DNA of 64,000 bases from Panicum virgatum (Eukaryota > Streptophyta > Magnoliopsida > Poales > Poaceae), in assembly GCF_016808335.1 (NCBI RefSeq), contig NC_053137.1, positions 9,412,506 through 9,476,505 on the forward strand, given 5' to 3'. A program made the translations under genes and the position numbers. How positions within the stretch are numbered: position 1 is the stretch's first letter; each line of letters starts with the position of its first letter. Below, piece after piece: positions 44,607-56,019 of the stretch. Under the pieces are notes generated by a model, which saw nothing but the letters and a program-made list of their open reading frames with translations, had not been told where the DNA came from and searched no databases.

Positions 44607-46191
44607 CGGGTGGCACCCTGGCACGCGAGCAAGCACGAAGGTGGCGAGGCCACGTGCGCACGCGCGAAAGGCAGCAGCGAGGTCTGTACGTCCAGCGCTA
44701 GCATGTGTGTGCGGCTAGGTCGAGTGTTAAAAAAACTATTATATTTGTTTAAAAGAGTTCAAAATTTCCACATTAATAAGGAACATCACGTTCATGACAG
44801 AATCTACAAATTCCTACGTTAACAACAAAGTTTGAAAATAAACTATCAAATTCGTTGAAAGGGTCTAGAAATTCTCACGTTAATTGAAAAATAATAAGAA
44901 TATATACTGTTGGATTTTATAAAAAATTACATTCTAAACTAACTCAAAGTGTCCATATCAAATATGATGAATAAATAACATATTATACAATTAAATTTGT
45001 TATATTAATAAGAGGGTATTAACATCAAGAGGGTCTAGAAGTTCCCATCTTAATTGAAAAAACATAAAAATATACATCGTTAGATTTTATGAAGATCTAA
45101 CGGCCTAACTAACTCAAAGAGTGCATATCAAATGCAATTAAAAATATATTATTATGGACTTTTTTAATAAAAATTAAGACTTAGGATATGACCAAAGAGT
45201 TATGACCGAATATTATTACTAAAGAGCTAATTTCGGAATTTTAAAATGAGGAATGATATTATAAAGACAAAATGCATGATAATAAAATCGTAGTTCATTG
45301 TTGTCATTAGATAGAAGGAATAACATCTGTCCTAGCTACCTCCAAAAGACCTAAATGACAATGCCAAAAAAATAGAACAGAGGAGGTGGCGCCAACATCT
45401 GGATGTTCCAACAGAAGCTAAAGATGTCGAAGACTTGGGACGTGGTCATCCGGTGAGTTTAGCAAAAGGCCATTGAGAGATACGAGATGCGTGCAAAGAA
45501 ATCGGATCGGAAATACATGTATATTCCTTATTTATGTTAAGTATACTCTCCCACTTAGTGTGCAATCATATTTGAAATGTGATGCACGGAGCAGATACAT
45601 GGTGTTCTACGTAACAACAGCCTCATGGGAAGTCAAAAGAATATATGGCGCTGCAATATGGTAAAAATCAGCTTAGGTAAATAAATAGTAAAAAACTAAA
45701 TTATAAAAAATGAAAAATAGCATTTCATTTCCAATTGATATTTAGAAGCAAATTATACTTAAATAAAGAGCACAGATATTAAAATTTTCATGCTATTGCC
45801 ACTACAGGTACAACTTCATTTTCTTCTTTTAAAATGAATTAACCATTGTCTCAATTACGTATGTCTACAACTTGCTTGATTAGTTGTCTGGCACTGTAGA
45901 TTATAACAACTATGTAACTGCAATTTTCATTGGCTAACATTAAATTTTTTTATGGTACCAATAATTTGAAAAAGTTAGAAAGATGCATGTTTCTACTTTT
46001 TATCAAATTATAAATAACCAAATAAATATTAATTATTACATATCAATCACCATATATCGAAAGCTAAGTAGTGATTTGACTATGACATTCATTGAGTCTT
46101 GCATGCCCTTCATTATATGTCAACATCTCAAACACCAGTACGTTCGACGGTAACACAAGTAACCCTAACAATTATTAGGGTTTTATTTGCT

Positions 46192-46577
46192 GGGCTTCTC
46201 CAATAGTTTGTGATAAAGTTCTAACAAATGCATAAAAATAAAATAGCTTCGTCCAAGAAGCCCAAATGAAATCCTAGAATAGCTTGCAATATAGAAGAGG
46301 AGAAAAAAAAATAGCTTCACCGGCTTCTTCTCACTCACTAAATTGTAAAGTGTTCTCAAAACTACCACATTGCCATCAACAAGATAGTTCGCTAAATATT
46401 TAAAAACGCAGTTTCAACTCCATAAAAAAATTTGTTTCACCTTTAAAATCAAAACTAAAGAAGTTTTAGGAGAAAATGATTGGGAGCTGGTTTGGGGAGC
46501 TGTTGGAGTCCGAAATTTGCTGGTTACTTCCAAAAATGAGTTTTGGGAATAGATTTAGGGTACTTTTGGAGATGGTC
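46192..46577. mobile_element. Possible PIF-like MITE inside the Helitron
   Basis: GGGCTTCTCCAATAGTTTG at the left and the complement GACCATCTCCAAAAGTACC at the right are partial matches. TTA follows the right end but does not precede the left. A degraded element. Confidence 0.35.
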
Positions 46578-47021
46578 TTAGTGTGCAATTTAGAAAACAT
46601 GTTAACAACTAAAAAACTATTGGCATGGCCATGGAGAAGTACAATTTAATAGCATTTTACTAAAAAACTATGAGTAGAAAAAAGTTAATACAACTAAGAT
46701 TTTGAGAGAGTGATGATGACCATAGAGGAGGGTGAACATAAAGAAGTAGATTGTACCTTGCCGGCTATAAAAATAAATTTATAAAGCATGTACACGACAC
46801 GTGATGGAGAAAAGATACCGCAGCCATTAAATCAAAATAAATGCATGTATGAATAAATTTTAAAAACTGCAGATGGAAGAATAAAAATAAAAACTAGCTA
46901 CCCGCACTATTTGTGCGGGCCACCTTGCTAGTTCCTATGTATAATACTGTTATATATGTACTAGACCCCATCGTCTCAATGGAGCCGACCCCGGCGGCAA
47001 GCTCGGCTGGCTTCGCCCCTG

Positions 47022-47822
47022 GTGTGTGTGTGTGGTGGGGTGTGTGTGGGGGGAGGGGGGGGGGGGGTGGTGGTTCACCCTGCGGCCAGGCTGGTGGAAC
47101 CAACGGGCATGGGCCAAATTCCTCTCACACAACATAATTTTTCTTACTCTATTCCAACGCGTCCGACGCTTCTCCGCCCCGGCGCGTCGTCGCCGGAACC
47201 TAGAGGAGGCGGGGCAGCCAGCCACGGGGAACTGATGATGATGAACGGTAAGCCGCAGAGCATGCAAGACCCGTCGGAGAGTAGTTTCTTAACTGAACAG
47301 CGGGGGCATCCGTCGAAAATCTGGTCAGAAGCAAAACTATAATCATCAGTACGTAGACATAGAAAAGGAGACTGCAAGTCGTAGATGTGAAGATCACGGG
47401 GATAGAAAAATAAACGAACTGGCAACAAAAGTCTTGTCCAACGCCTGTGTGCATGCGGCACGCCAACAAAAGTACATGCTATATATTGCCTCCGAGTCTC
47501 ACTTAGTTACATCTGGCAATTCGTACTGCAGGATGAAGCATGCACGCCTCCCAGTTGTTCTGATTCATACGCAACATAACACAAAGGGAAAACTTGCATT
47601 GGGAGTTTGGGACGGTCCAAGATAACACATTCGACCAGCACGCCGGAACCATCAGATCGACACACAGGCAATAGGAAGTAGAAATGGAAATACACACACA
47701 CACACAACAAACATTATTGCAACCTCGTTCACCGTTTAGACACACGTAATGGAAAAGGGGACAGCAGGAAACAAGCAAAGTGAAGGAAACCACCCGGACC
47801 GACTGCTGGCGGTGTACGGAGC
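47022..47822. other. Intergenic; G-rich tract and 3' flank of the resistance gene
   Basis: Contains TG repeats and then a run of G-rich sequence with 14 consecutive G (about 47050-47070), and an (AC)n tract near 47690. No coding region. 47700-47822 is probably the resistance gene's 3' untranslated region. Confidence 0.5.
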
Positions 47823-48358
47823 TCACCGCATTCCGCGCTTCAAAACAGGTTTGTTTGGATTCTCGATAAGCTGGCCCCGCACGTCTTCCAACCACACCTG
47901 GCTGGAGGGAATGCGCTCATCAATCATGACTTGCTCGAGGCTGCGGAGAGATGATAGCCCAGAAAAAGAGACGTCGGAATATTCAGAACATAGCAGCTCA
48001 AGCTTGGGTGCTTCTCCTTCTTGAAACTCCAACGAGCTGATGCCTGACCATCCTAGCAGCTCCAGCACTGTCAAACTCGGGAATGATGCCTCCGGACCGG
48101 AAGTGAAGCAACAAGGCACTATAGTCAAGAAAGACTCGTACTGTAGATGAAGGATGGCCAGGTTTGGTAACTTGCCAAGGACTTGTATGGTGCCATCCAC
48201 CTCCGTTAGCCTGGTGCGTGATAGCTTCAACTTGACAAGGTTCTGGAGGCCTGCGACCCAGTCTGGCAATTTGCCCAGAGTGCCCTGCAGCTTGAGGCTC
48301 TGGAGGTTTTCCGGAGGCGAGCGCGGTCGGTGTCGGAGTTCTTGTCGAGGTCGCTGAG

Positions 48359-49426
48359 CTACGCCAGAAAGGCCTTCTCCTGCTTCTTGGCCTTGTACTG
48401 GAAGCGCTTCTTGAGTGACTCCTTGTCAAAGCGTCCTCCCCGGTCACGACTGCGGTGCTTGTGGCGCCGACGCTCCTTGTTGGAGCCTCCCTCGTCGCGG
48501 TCGCGGTGGCGGTAGTAGTCGAAGGAGTTGTTCTGGCCACCGCCGGACTTCTTGGGGCAATCGGCGATGAAGTGATTCAGATCGTCGCAGTTGTAGCACC
48601 CGGGGTTCTTCTTCCTCTGCCTGTTGTGGTAGACGCGCTGGAACTTGCTGATGAGAAGGCACAAGTCGTCGTCGCCCAGCGTCTCCAGCTGCTCATCTGG
48701 AACAGAAGGCAAAGAGGCAAGAGAAAAGCCAAGAGCAGAGTTAGCGTTAGAGCTCGATCCACCTGGGCCAGTCACAAGAGCGACGCTCTTGGAAGGAGGG
48801 GCACCATTGAGCTTGGCTCGTGTCTTGTTATCCACCTCCGTGGCCTTGAGCTTGCTAAAAAGCTCGTTCACCGTCAGAGTCTCATAGCCAGCAGACTCAA
48901 TGATGGTGTTCACCTTGAGATCTCACACAGAGCGATCAAGTGCGTAAAGCAACTTGAGGGCCTTCTCGTGCTCTGTGTACTCAAGGGCACCATCAGATCT
49001 GTTCGCATTGACCTTGTTCACAATCGACTGAAAACGACTGAACATCAGGTCAATGCTCTCACCCGGCTCCTGTGTGAAGTTCTCGTACTCACGCCGGTGA
49101 GTCTCGAACAGTCTGGCCTTCACCTGAGGTGTACCCTCGTGGTAGTTCTCAAGGCACGTCCAAATTTTGTGGGCTTCCTGAAAACCCTGGACGCGTGAGA
49201 ACTCCGCACGAGAAACGCCAGCGAACAAGGCATTGACGGCCTTGGCGTTAGCCTCATGCTGGGTCACCTGAAGGGGCGTGGTCCGAACAGCCAGCACCTC
49301 GTAAAGTTGGTTCTTGGTAATCTCCCAGACCTCGGCTCCCATGCTCTGCAAGAAGGCTCTCATGCGAACCTTCCAATAGGCATAGTCCTCGCCGGAAAAC
49401 ACCGGGATCTTACCAAGACTCGCCAT
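48359..49426 (-). pseudogene. Copia gag, left (truncated) unit
   Basis: Start ATG at 49426 (MASLGKIPVFSGEDYAYWKV), DUF4219 plus UBN2 capsid region (EAHKIWTCLENYHEGTPQVK, FSRFQSIVNKVNANRSDG). An in-frame TGA at 48920-48922 sits where W is expected (DRSV*DLKVN). The frame continues with KTRAKLNGAPPSKSVALVTG and a zinc knuckle CYNCDDLNHFIADC (CX2CX4HX4C), then basic KERRRHKHRSRDRGG. It ends at the junction with the resistance gene. It keeps the capsid segment that the right unit has lost. Confidence 0.88.
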
Positions 49427-49476
49427 GGCCGCCGAGTGGTTTTCGAACCGGTTAAGGTACTGAAAACCTCAACCAA

Positions 49477-49488
49477 GCTCTGATACCA
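49477..49488 (-). promoter_or_regulatory. Primer binding site, left unit
   Basis: The complement is TGGTATCAGAGC, two bases inside LTR-A; matches initiator Met tRNA. Confidence 0.9.
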
Positions 49489-49725
49489 ATTGTGGGACCG
49501 AAGCCGGCGACCAGAGGGGGGGGGTGAATGGGAGACGATCAAAATTTCTTCCGAAATTCAAACCGTCGGCCTATATCCCGAAAATCACCCGAACCCTCAA
49601 GCGTTCTGGCCAAAGTTTGGAATAGCTATGGAAAAGCTAAACCAACACAAAAGACCTCGAACGAGCGAGCGAACCACAAAGCAAATCGGAAGCGAATTGG
49701 GAAAACTGCAGAACTGATCTGCCTG

Positions 49726-49808
49726 GACCGGTCTGACCGGTGCGCTCGACTGGTCTGACCGGTGCGCTGGACCGGTCTAACCGGTCGTGCCTACCGGTCT
49801 GACCGGTA
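49726..49808. repeat. ACCGGT dyad array, downstream
   Basis: Four dyads of the form ACCGGT-CTG-ACCGGT (variants ACTGGT and CTA), each 15 bp, separated by three 7-bp linkers: a 22-bp period. It lies in the transcribed part of the LTR. Copy in LTR-B at about 58838-58920. Confidence 0.9.
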
Positions 49809-50365
49809 GCACCCAGAAAACCCCCGAGAAATTGGATTCAAACGTTGAATCTCGAGCAAACGACCACGAAAATCGGTGAAACTTGGGGGATTGCTTCGCC
49901 CCTACCCTGTGAACATATCCCCAAAAGATCTCGTCCTAAAGATCAACGATTCTTGAGAATTCGAGAGGAGATCAAAAGGGTTGGGGTTTTCTCTAAAACT
50001 CAAGAACTCGAATTCGAAAGAGCTTGTGATTCCAGAGGGAGTAGGACAGGGCTAGAAGCACGGGAATCACAGCTAAGAACTCGTAGCCTCCTCTCAATCA
50101 AGTGTGCCAAGAACGAAATCAAAAATCCATTGCACAAGGCACAAAACAGGGGATGAATCGAATCAAAAGCCCAGAGGGCACGAGGAGGAGGCCATAGGGC
50201 CTCCTTTCCCAATCAAATCCCTTACAAGGTTTCAACAATCTATGGACAAAATCAACTCAAAATAGAGGAACAGAGGGAGGGAGACGCAGGGGCGGCGGCC
50301 TGGAGAAACAGAGAGTCCATGAACAGAATACAAAAGCCGCCATTAACCTAACACAAGTGAAGGGG

Positions 50366-50373
50366 TATTTATA
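50366..50373 (-). promoter_or_regulatory. TATA box in LTR-A
   Basis: The complement reads GGGTATAAATACCCC, a strong TATA box for leftward transcription. The equivalent in LTR-B is at about 59475-59482. Confidence 0.75.
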
Positions 50374-50382
50374 CCCGCGGGA

Positions 50383-50463
50383 CCCGGTCAGACCGGTACG
50401 CTGGACCGGTCAGACTGGTTGGTTAGACCGGTCAGACCGGTGCCAGGGACCGGTCAGACCGGT
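50383..50463. repeat. ACCGGT dyad array just upstream of the TATA box
   Basis: Four dyads ACCGGT-CAG-ACCGGT (first ACCCGGT, second ACTGGT at one side) again with 7-bp linkers and a 22-bp period. The spacer is CAG, the complement of the CTG in the downstream array, so the two arrays face each other. Copy in LTR-B at about 59491-59572. Confidence 0.9.
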
Positions 50464-51115
50464 TGGCCTGCAGCACCCCCTGTACAACGATCTCATCCGA
50501 CGGCCGAGGTTCTTTCTTCGAAACGAAGTCTTCTCCGCGATGCCGCCGTCTTGATGAAGATCCAGTCCGCGGTTTTGGAGGGTCCGCGAAACCCGGGTAG
50601 GTGGCCGGTTTTGAGAAAACCGCCAAAACCTCACGCACGGGAAGATTCCCGCCTCCGCGCCGTGGCCCTAGACGCCGTTCCCGCCTCGGCCTTCTGACGG
50701 CCCTAGACGCCGCCCGACGCCCGTCACCTCCTCGCCCGCAGCGAGGCCCTAGACGCCGTCGACGCCCGTCGCCTCCGTCAGTCTCGAGACCGACGCCCGT
50801 GCCTCCACGACTTGGCATCTTCAACCGCCGTCCGCCTCCTTGGTTTTATGGCGCAAACCAAGAAACCCGCCTTCCGTCGCCGCTTGCGCCCTCGATCCAG
50901 GAGTGGACGCCACAGCTGCCACCCGGTCCAAGCTCCGGTCCCGGCTGCCCTTCACCGCCGTCCACCTCACGATCCATTGGCCACAACACCTCCACGGCAG
51001 CTCCCCGTCGACACTCGACGCCTGTGTACCTGCAATCCAAAGACCAAGCGCACGATCACACCGCACGGTTGACAATTCACTCATCACAAGCAGGATAGAG
51101 TACTCTCGTTCCTCA

Positions 51116-51128
51116 ATCTCCCCCTTGA
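51116..51128 (-). promoter_or_regulatory. Polypurine tract, right unit
   Basis: The complement TCAAGGGGGAGAT lies directly before LTR-A. Confidence 0.85.
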
Positions 51129-52530
51129 TGAGTGCATTGTCAACACACCACAAACGAACCAAGAGAAGTGAAACCAAAGAAGAACAAAGAAGCATGAAAG
51201 AGAAGAACTCAAGCAAGTGACAAAAAGCTCAGAAAGGCAAGAACAGTCACTTACTCAAGCAAAGATCGATCCCCTAAGACAAGGGCAACGGCTCGACGCA
51301 ATCGATCAAAAGCCAAAACATGACTCCTCAAAGACAGAGGTAACGCTCGACGCAGTCATGCAAGAAGCAGAGGGAAAATGAGAAAACCAGGAGCCAAAAC
51401 CAAAGCAGAAACTCCTCAAGCAAAGCTTTTCCCTCTCACAAGTGCAACTCTCCCAAAATGATGCACTCTCAAAGCCCTGTGCACAACAAGTTTTTCAAAA
51501 ATCAAACAAGTCTCCCCCTTGTTCGATCACTTCTCTCAAAATTCTCCCCCTTGTTGGCACATGCACACATCAAGTCTAAAAAGACCTAAAGCTCCCCCTG
51601 AAGCTGAAACTCCCCCTGAACAGATGCTATGCAATGAATGCGATGCAGGAGGTGTAAGTGAAAGCATTCAGGGATACAAAGATATGAGCAACATCTAGTC
51701 TCAAGCACGTGTGCATCCATAAACAGGACCTGCATCTAGCTCAAAAGGGTATATCAAATCAGTCTAGAGCTAGGCAAGTTCAGTTTAGGAGAAATAAAAG
51801 CATCACCCATGATCTAGCACTAACAAGTAGGAAATGGAAAGCAGTGCTACTCAAACTCATACAGGTGAGCCAAACAAGCCAAAACAAGTTGCCAACATTC
51901 ATTTTTCAATCAAATTTGTAGCAATCAATTCTTAATGCCAGGGGTTGAAAGCTTGTCATGCTTTACTTAGCAACGAGGCCAAGCCTATGTCAAAAGACAA
52001 TCAGAAGCTTAAAGCACTCGTTTCAGTAATACACAGTCTTGCCCGGGTTCTCACAAGTGCAAAGTGAGCCGTCCCGAAAGCTCGATCAGTGCGACAAACA
52101 ATCCCACCTGGATCTTTTCAATCCATTTCAAGAATAGTTCAAGCAATTTTATCAGATTTAGATCATTTCAAATATGAATTGCTGAACAAAAAGCCACACT
52201 AGCATGAATAAGATAGCAAAGCACATCAACACGCCCTAACATGCTAGTAGCCAAGACAGGGTGATCATGTTTTCAGATTTTCAAATCAAAATAGCTTAAC
52301 TCAGATGATGTCATATACACAATGGAGCAAGCTATACATGATCAAGTTTATCAACTCACACTAGCAGGCACTAGAAGATCATAGCAATGTATACAAGAAT
52401 GCTAGTGCAAGTGAGACAATGCAAAATACAAACATGTACAATGCATATGCACAATGCAACTACCAAACCTAGAAAAACAAAGAGAAGCAAAACAAAGACC
52501 TACCAAGCTAACCAAAACAAAAGTCAGCGA
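51129..52530. other. Non-coding 3' region of the Copia element
   Basis: No domain in any frame. A-rich on the plus strand with CTCCCCCT runs (51510, 51545, 51593, 51610). A 52-base-spaced near repeat (CTCAAAGACAGAGGTAACGC against CTAAGACAAGGGCAACGGC) lies at 51270-51350. Confidence 0.6.
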
Positions 52531-53298
52531 TCAAAAGGGGTAACAAACCCCAAGCTCCCCTCGCAAGCGAGCAAAGGTGTCCTGCTCTAGCGGTTTGGTG
52601 AGGATATTTGCAGTTTGCCTCTCAGAAGGGACATGGATCAAGTCTATGTGTCCTCTCTCATGGTTGTCTCGCAGGAAATGGAATCGGATGTCTATGTGCT
52701 TGGTTCTGGAGTGTAGGACAGGGTTCTTTGCAATGCTAATGGCTGACATGTTGTCTATAAAGATGGGAACCCTGCTGAAACTCAAGCCAAAATCCTGCAA
52801 GGTTTGTTTCATCCAAAGTATCTGGGAGCAGCAGCTAGCAGCGGCAATATACTCAGCTTCTGTGGAAGAAAGCGCTACGCTAGCCTGCTTGCGAGAGGAC
52901 CAAGACACCAAAGATGTACCGAGAAATTGACAAGTGCCGGATGTCGACTTGCGATCCAACCGACACCCACCGAAATCGGCATCAGAAAAGCCCACCAAAA
53001 CCAGAGAAGAATCCGCAGAATACCAAAGACCAAACTCAGGGGTGAATTTCAGATACTTGAAAATACGTTTCACCACCTGCCTGTGGGAGGTGCGCGGAGA
53101 AGCCTGATAGCGCGCACAAAGGCAGACGCCAAATTGGATGTCCGGTCGCGTCGCCGTCAGGTACAGGAGCGAGCCGATCATGCTCCTGTACTCCTTCTGG
53201 TCCACCGCCTCGCCGTCCAAGTCCTCATCAAGCGCCGTAGATGTACTGATCGGAGTCGGCTGAGGAGACAAGTCGCTCATGTCGAACTTCCGCAGCAA
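52531..53298 (-). pseudogene. Copia RNase H and end of reverse transcriptase
   Basis: Contains YRSMIGSLLYLTATRPDIQF, the RNase H signature GFSDADFGGCRLDRKSTSG, VALSSTEAEYIAAASCC, and the C-terminal KHIDIRFHFLRD and QTANILTKPLEQDTF. The catalytic-type D and E residues (DADFGG, STEAEY, FIDN, RTKHIDI) are present. It is separated from the RT frame by a deletion or frameshift near 53290-53340, where the GLQIKQ-type linker is missing. Confidence 0.9.
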
Positions 53299-54911
53299 GT
53301 CTCTAGTGTACTTGGCTTGATGGACAAAAGTGCCCTGAGGAAGAACTGCAGCTCACCCATTTTGCTCATCTCGAACTCCCTGGACATCTGCTCAGAAAAC
53401 TTGGACACAAGAGCGTGAGAAGAGCCACCAAAGATAATATCATCCATGTATATCTGAACCAAAAGAAAATCAGTGCCAGATCGCATGAGAAACAAAGTTT
53501 TATCAATACATCCCATTTTAAAGCCCTGAGCCAGCAAAAACGTTTTCAATCTATCATACCAAGCTCTAGGTGCCTGTTTCAAACCGTAAAGAGCTTTCTG
53601 AAGTTTATAAACACGGTTTGGAAACTTGGGATTTTCGAAACCAGGGGGTTGCTTCACATAAACCTCTTCTTCGATAAAACCATTCAAGAAGGCAGATTTA
53701 ACATCCATTTGGAAAACTTTAAAACCCTTGGAAGCAGCAAATGCAAGAAAGATTCGAATAGCTTCTAAACGAGCAACAGGGGCAAAAATTTCCTCAAAAT
53801 CAATACCCTCTTTTTGGCAAAACCCCTGGGCAACAAGACGAGCCTTGTTTCGAACAACCATACCATCCTCACCCTGCTTGTTTTTGAAAACCCACTTCGT
53901 TCCGATGGGATTACAAGCAGGTGGAGGCTCGACTAAAACCCAAACTTGGTTTCTTTCAAAATTTTCAAGTTCCTCATGCATGGCATTGACCCAATTAGAA
54001 TCAGAAAGAGCGTGTCCAATATCTTTGGGCTCGAAAGAGGCAACAAACGCTGAATGAGCAAAGCCAGCGATACTTGTTACCTTGGACCTGGTGACTCGCT
54101 CGTTGAGATCACCTAGCATCTGTTGAGGTGGATGGCGACGCTGAATGTGTCGCGGTGCTTCCCGTGTCGAAGTTGCCTCCCCCTCAACCAAAGCTAGTGC
54201 CTCCTCAGGTGCAGCTGGTGTAGCCTGAGTCACCTCCTCGAACAGCCCCCGGTAAGTAGACGTAGTCGGGTCGGGGCCGTCGTCATCATCCGAGCTCGTG
54301 GCAGAAATAGCTGGGTCCACAGCACGCGTGGTAGCCTCAGCCTCGCCATCTGCAGCTTCTTCCTCCTCATCTTCAAAGATGGAGGTGCCGAGCTCATCAT
54401 CTCCTGCAACTTCAAAGACAGAAGAATTGCACGGTGCAGTCTCGTCGAAAGTGACTTCACAAGTCTCTCTGACGATGTTAGTATCAATAATCAGCACACA
54501 GTACGCTCTAGAGTGAGAAGCATAACCGAGAAAAACACCGTCAGACGAGCGAGACTCAAACTTATCAAGATTTCCATCTTTCAGCACAAAGCATCGGCAA
54601 CCGAAAACTCTGAGATGGTCAACACGGGGCTGGCGTCCAAACCGCAACTCATAAGAAGTCCTGTGCATGAAAGCACGCAAGAAAATGCGGTTGGACACGT
54701 AACAAGCGGTGTTAACCGCCTCAGCCCAGTATTTGCGAGGAGTCCTATGCTCATCGAGCATCGTCCTCGCCATCTCAACCAGCGTCCGATTCTTCCGCTC
54801 TACAACTTCATTCTGCTGTGGAGTGTAGGGAGAAGAATACTGGTGTTCAAGCCCTTGATCACTGCAAAAAGGCATCAAAATGAGCGTTTTTGAATTCTGT
54901 GCCATTGTCAC
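53277..54911 (-). pseudogene. Copia integrase C terminus and reverse transcriptase
   Basis: The frame starts in the integrase with [20 protein letters not shown], which carries the catalytic E, and the [20 protein letters not shown] region. An acidic spacer ([20 protein letters not shown]) follows, then the RVT_2 domain: [56 protein letters not shown] and the active site [11 protein letters not shown]. The reverse transcriptase core is uninterrupted. Its end ([17 protein letters not shown]) runs into altered sequence. Confidence 0.92.
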
Positions 54912-56019
54912 TGCGGATCGCTCGCATGGCCTGGGGTAGCTCGTTTTTCAACCTCAAGATCAAGTCTCGAACAAATTCGAAAGCCTCATCCTTGGTTCTC
55001 ATGAAAAAGACCCAAGAATAGCGAGAAAAGTCATCCACAATCACAAGCACGTACCACTTCCCACCAACAGACATCACCCTGGAAGGACCGACAGTGTCCA
55101 TGTGTAGCAACTCTCCAGAGTGAGAGGTCATCACCTGATTAACAGGCAGATGTGAAGCGGCAATCATCTTACCGTGACGACAAGGATGGCAAACAAGGTT
55201 CTTCTCATACTTCAATTTGGGCAATCCTCGGATCAGGCCAAGTGAGCTTAGTCTCGACAACAAATCGAAGCTCAAATGTCCTAGTCTCCTATGCCACTTC
55301 CACAAATCAGAAGAAGGACCAGCCATCAAGCAATGAGAAGGGCCAAAAGGAGTTCCAGAGAAGTCAACCAAGAAAACTCGATCGCGAGGTGTAATCCGGC
55401 AAACCAAATCTCCCCTGGAATCCAAAACACGCGAACAGCCCTCCTTAAAGCGAACCTCAAACCCCTCATCAAGAAGTTGCGAAACAGAAAGCAAATGGAA
55501 GCCAAGATTCGAAACCAAAGCAACTTCTCTCAGGGTAAAGCGATCAGAAACCCGAACAGCGCCAAGTCCATGTACCTTTCCTCTTCCATTATCCCCGAAC
55601 ACAATGTACTCCTTTGAGCGCATCGGGGTGAGGCTGGAGAACCATTTGTCATTTCCGGTCATGTGGCGCGAACAACAGGAGTCCATGATCCACCTGTTCT
55701 CCAAGCCTCCGACCTGCACATCAGTAGTGAGACAAAGGGTGAGCAAATGTCTCAACACTGGGGTTAGCAAAGGGAGAAGCAAACCAGTGTCGAGCCATTT
55801 GCTCCACAGAAGGGTTAGCAAAACCAGACAAAGCGTATCCCTCGTCCCGTCTACCGCGTGACTGACGAACACCACCGCGAGGAAAGCGTGGAGCCTCAAA
55901 ACCTCCTCCAAAGCCTCGGTCTCGTGGTCCATAGCCGTACTGAAAACGACCAGGAGCACGGCCGGCAAAGCGACCACCCGCTGGAGCACGGTAACCACCA
56001 CCGTCTCCTTGACCTCCAC
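54859..56019 (-). pseudogene. Copia protease and integrase core
   Basis: Recognisable from RWIMDSCCSRHMTGNDKW (about 55640-55690), where the protease DSG triplet reads DSC (TGT at 55675-55677). Then GAG_pre-integrase (LWKWHRRLGHLSFDLLSRLS, CHPCRHGKM) and the integrase core with LLHMDTVGPSR and [12 protein letters not shown]. Relative to the family, one extra A in the run 54866-54870 shifts the frame so that the catalytic E falls in the neighbouring frame. Residues upstream of about 55740 in this frame are out-of-frame gag. Confidence 0.9.

Larger units (their letters stand above)
43832..46931 (+). mobile_element. Non-autonomous Helitron
   Basis: The 5' end TCTATCTATTATATTAATAA follows an A. 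The 3' end CTAG (46928-46931) precedes a T and is preceded, nine bases upstream, by a perfect hairpin CCCGCAC-TATTT-GTGCGGG (46901-46919). These are the standard Helitron marks, with A/T insertion and no target duplication. No Rep/helicase gene is present. The 5' arm sequence (TATTAATAAGRG, AAAATTCCCACATTAAT, GATTTTATGAAGATCTAACG) recurs near 44000, 44730-44950 and 44990-45160, so the element is composite. A GC-rich frame (44465-44701) could be captured host sequence. Confidence 0.85.
43775..47021. mobile_element. Small hAT MITE split by a Helitron
   Basis: The left arm 43775-43831 begins CAGTGGCGAAGCTACATG. The right arm 46932-47021 ends GCTGGCTTCGCCCCTG, whose complement CAGGGGCGAAGCCAGC matches. 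Flanks are TTGTGTGT (43767-43774) and GTGTGTGT (47022-47029), 7 of 8 identical, in a TG-rich context. Empty size is 147 bp. Confidence 0.7.
49491..51115 (-). repeat. LTR-A of the Copia tandem
   Basis: 1,625 bp, TGTGGGACCG to GTTCCTCA. Almost identical to LTR-B. It contains two ACCGGT arrays (49726-49808 and 50383-50463) and a minus-strand TATA box at 50366-50373. Open frames on both strands at 50410-51100 are GC-driven and are repeated in LTR-B. Confidence 0.93.

Noticed and set aside
47823..48269. Free-standing LRR gene
   Set aside because: Its frame continues to the Copia junction at 48323 and it is the 3' end of the resistance gene resuming from 60224.
50601..51098. 165-codon frame (repeated at 59709-60206)
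   Set aside because: It is within both LTR copies and overlapped by open frames on both strands; no domain.
52577..54893. Several plus-strand frames over the Copia pol
   Set aside because: They are antisense shadows of strongly conserved pol domains on the minus strand.
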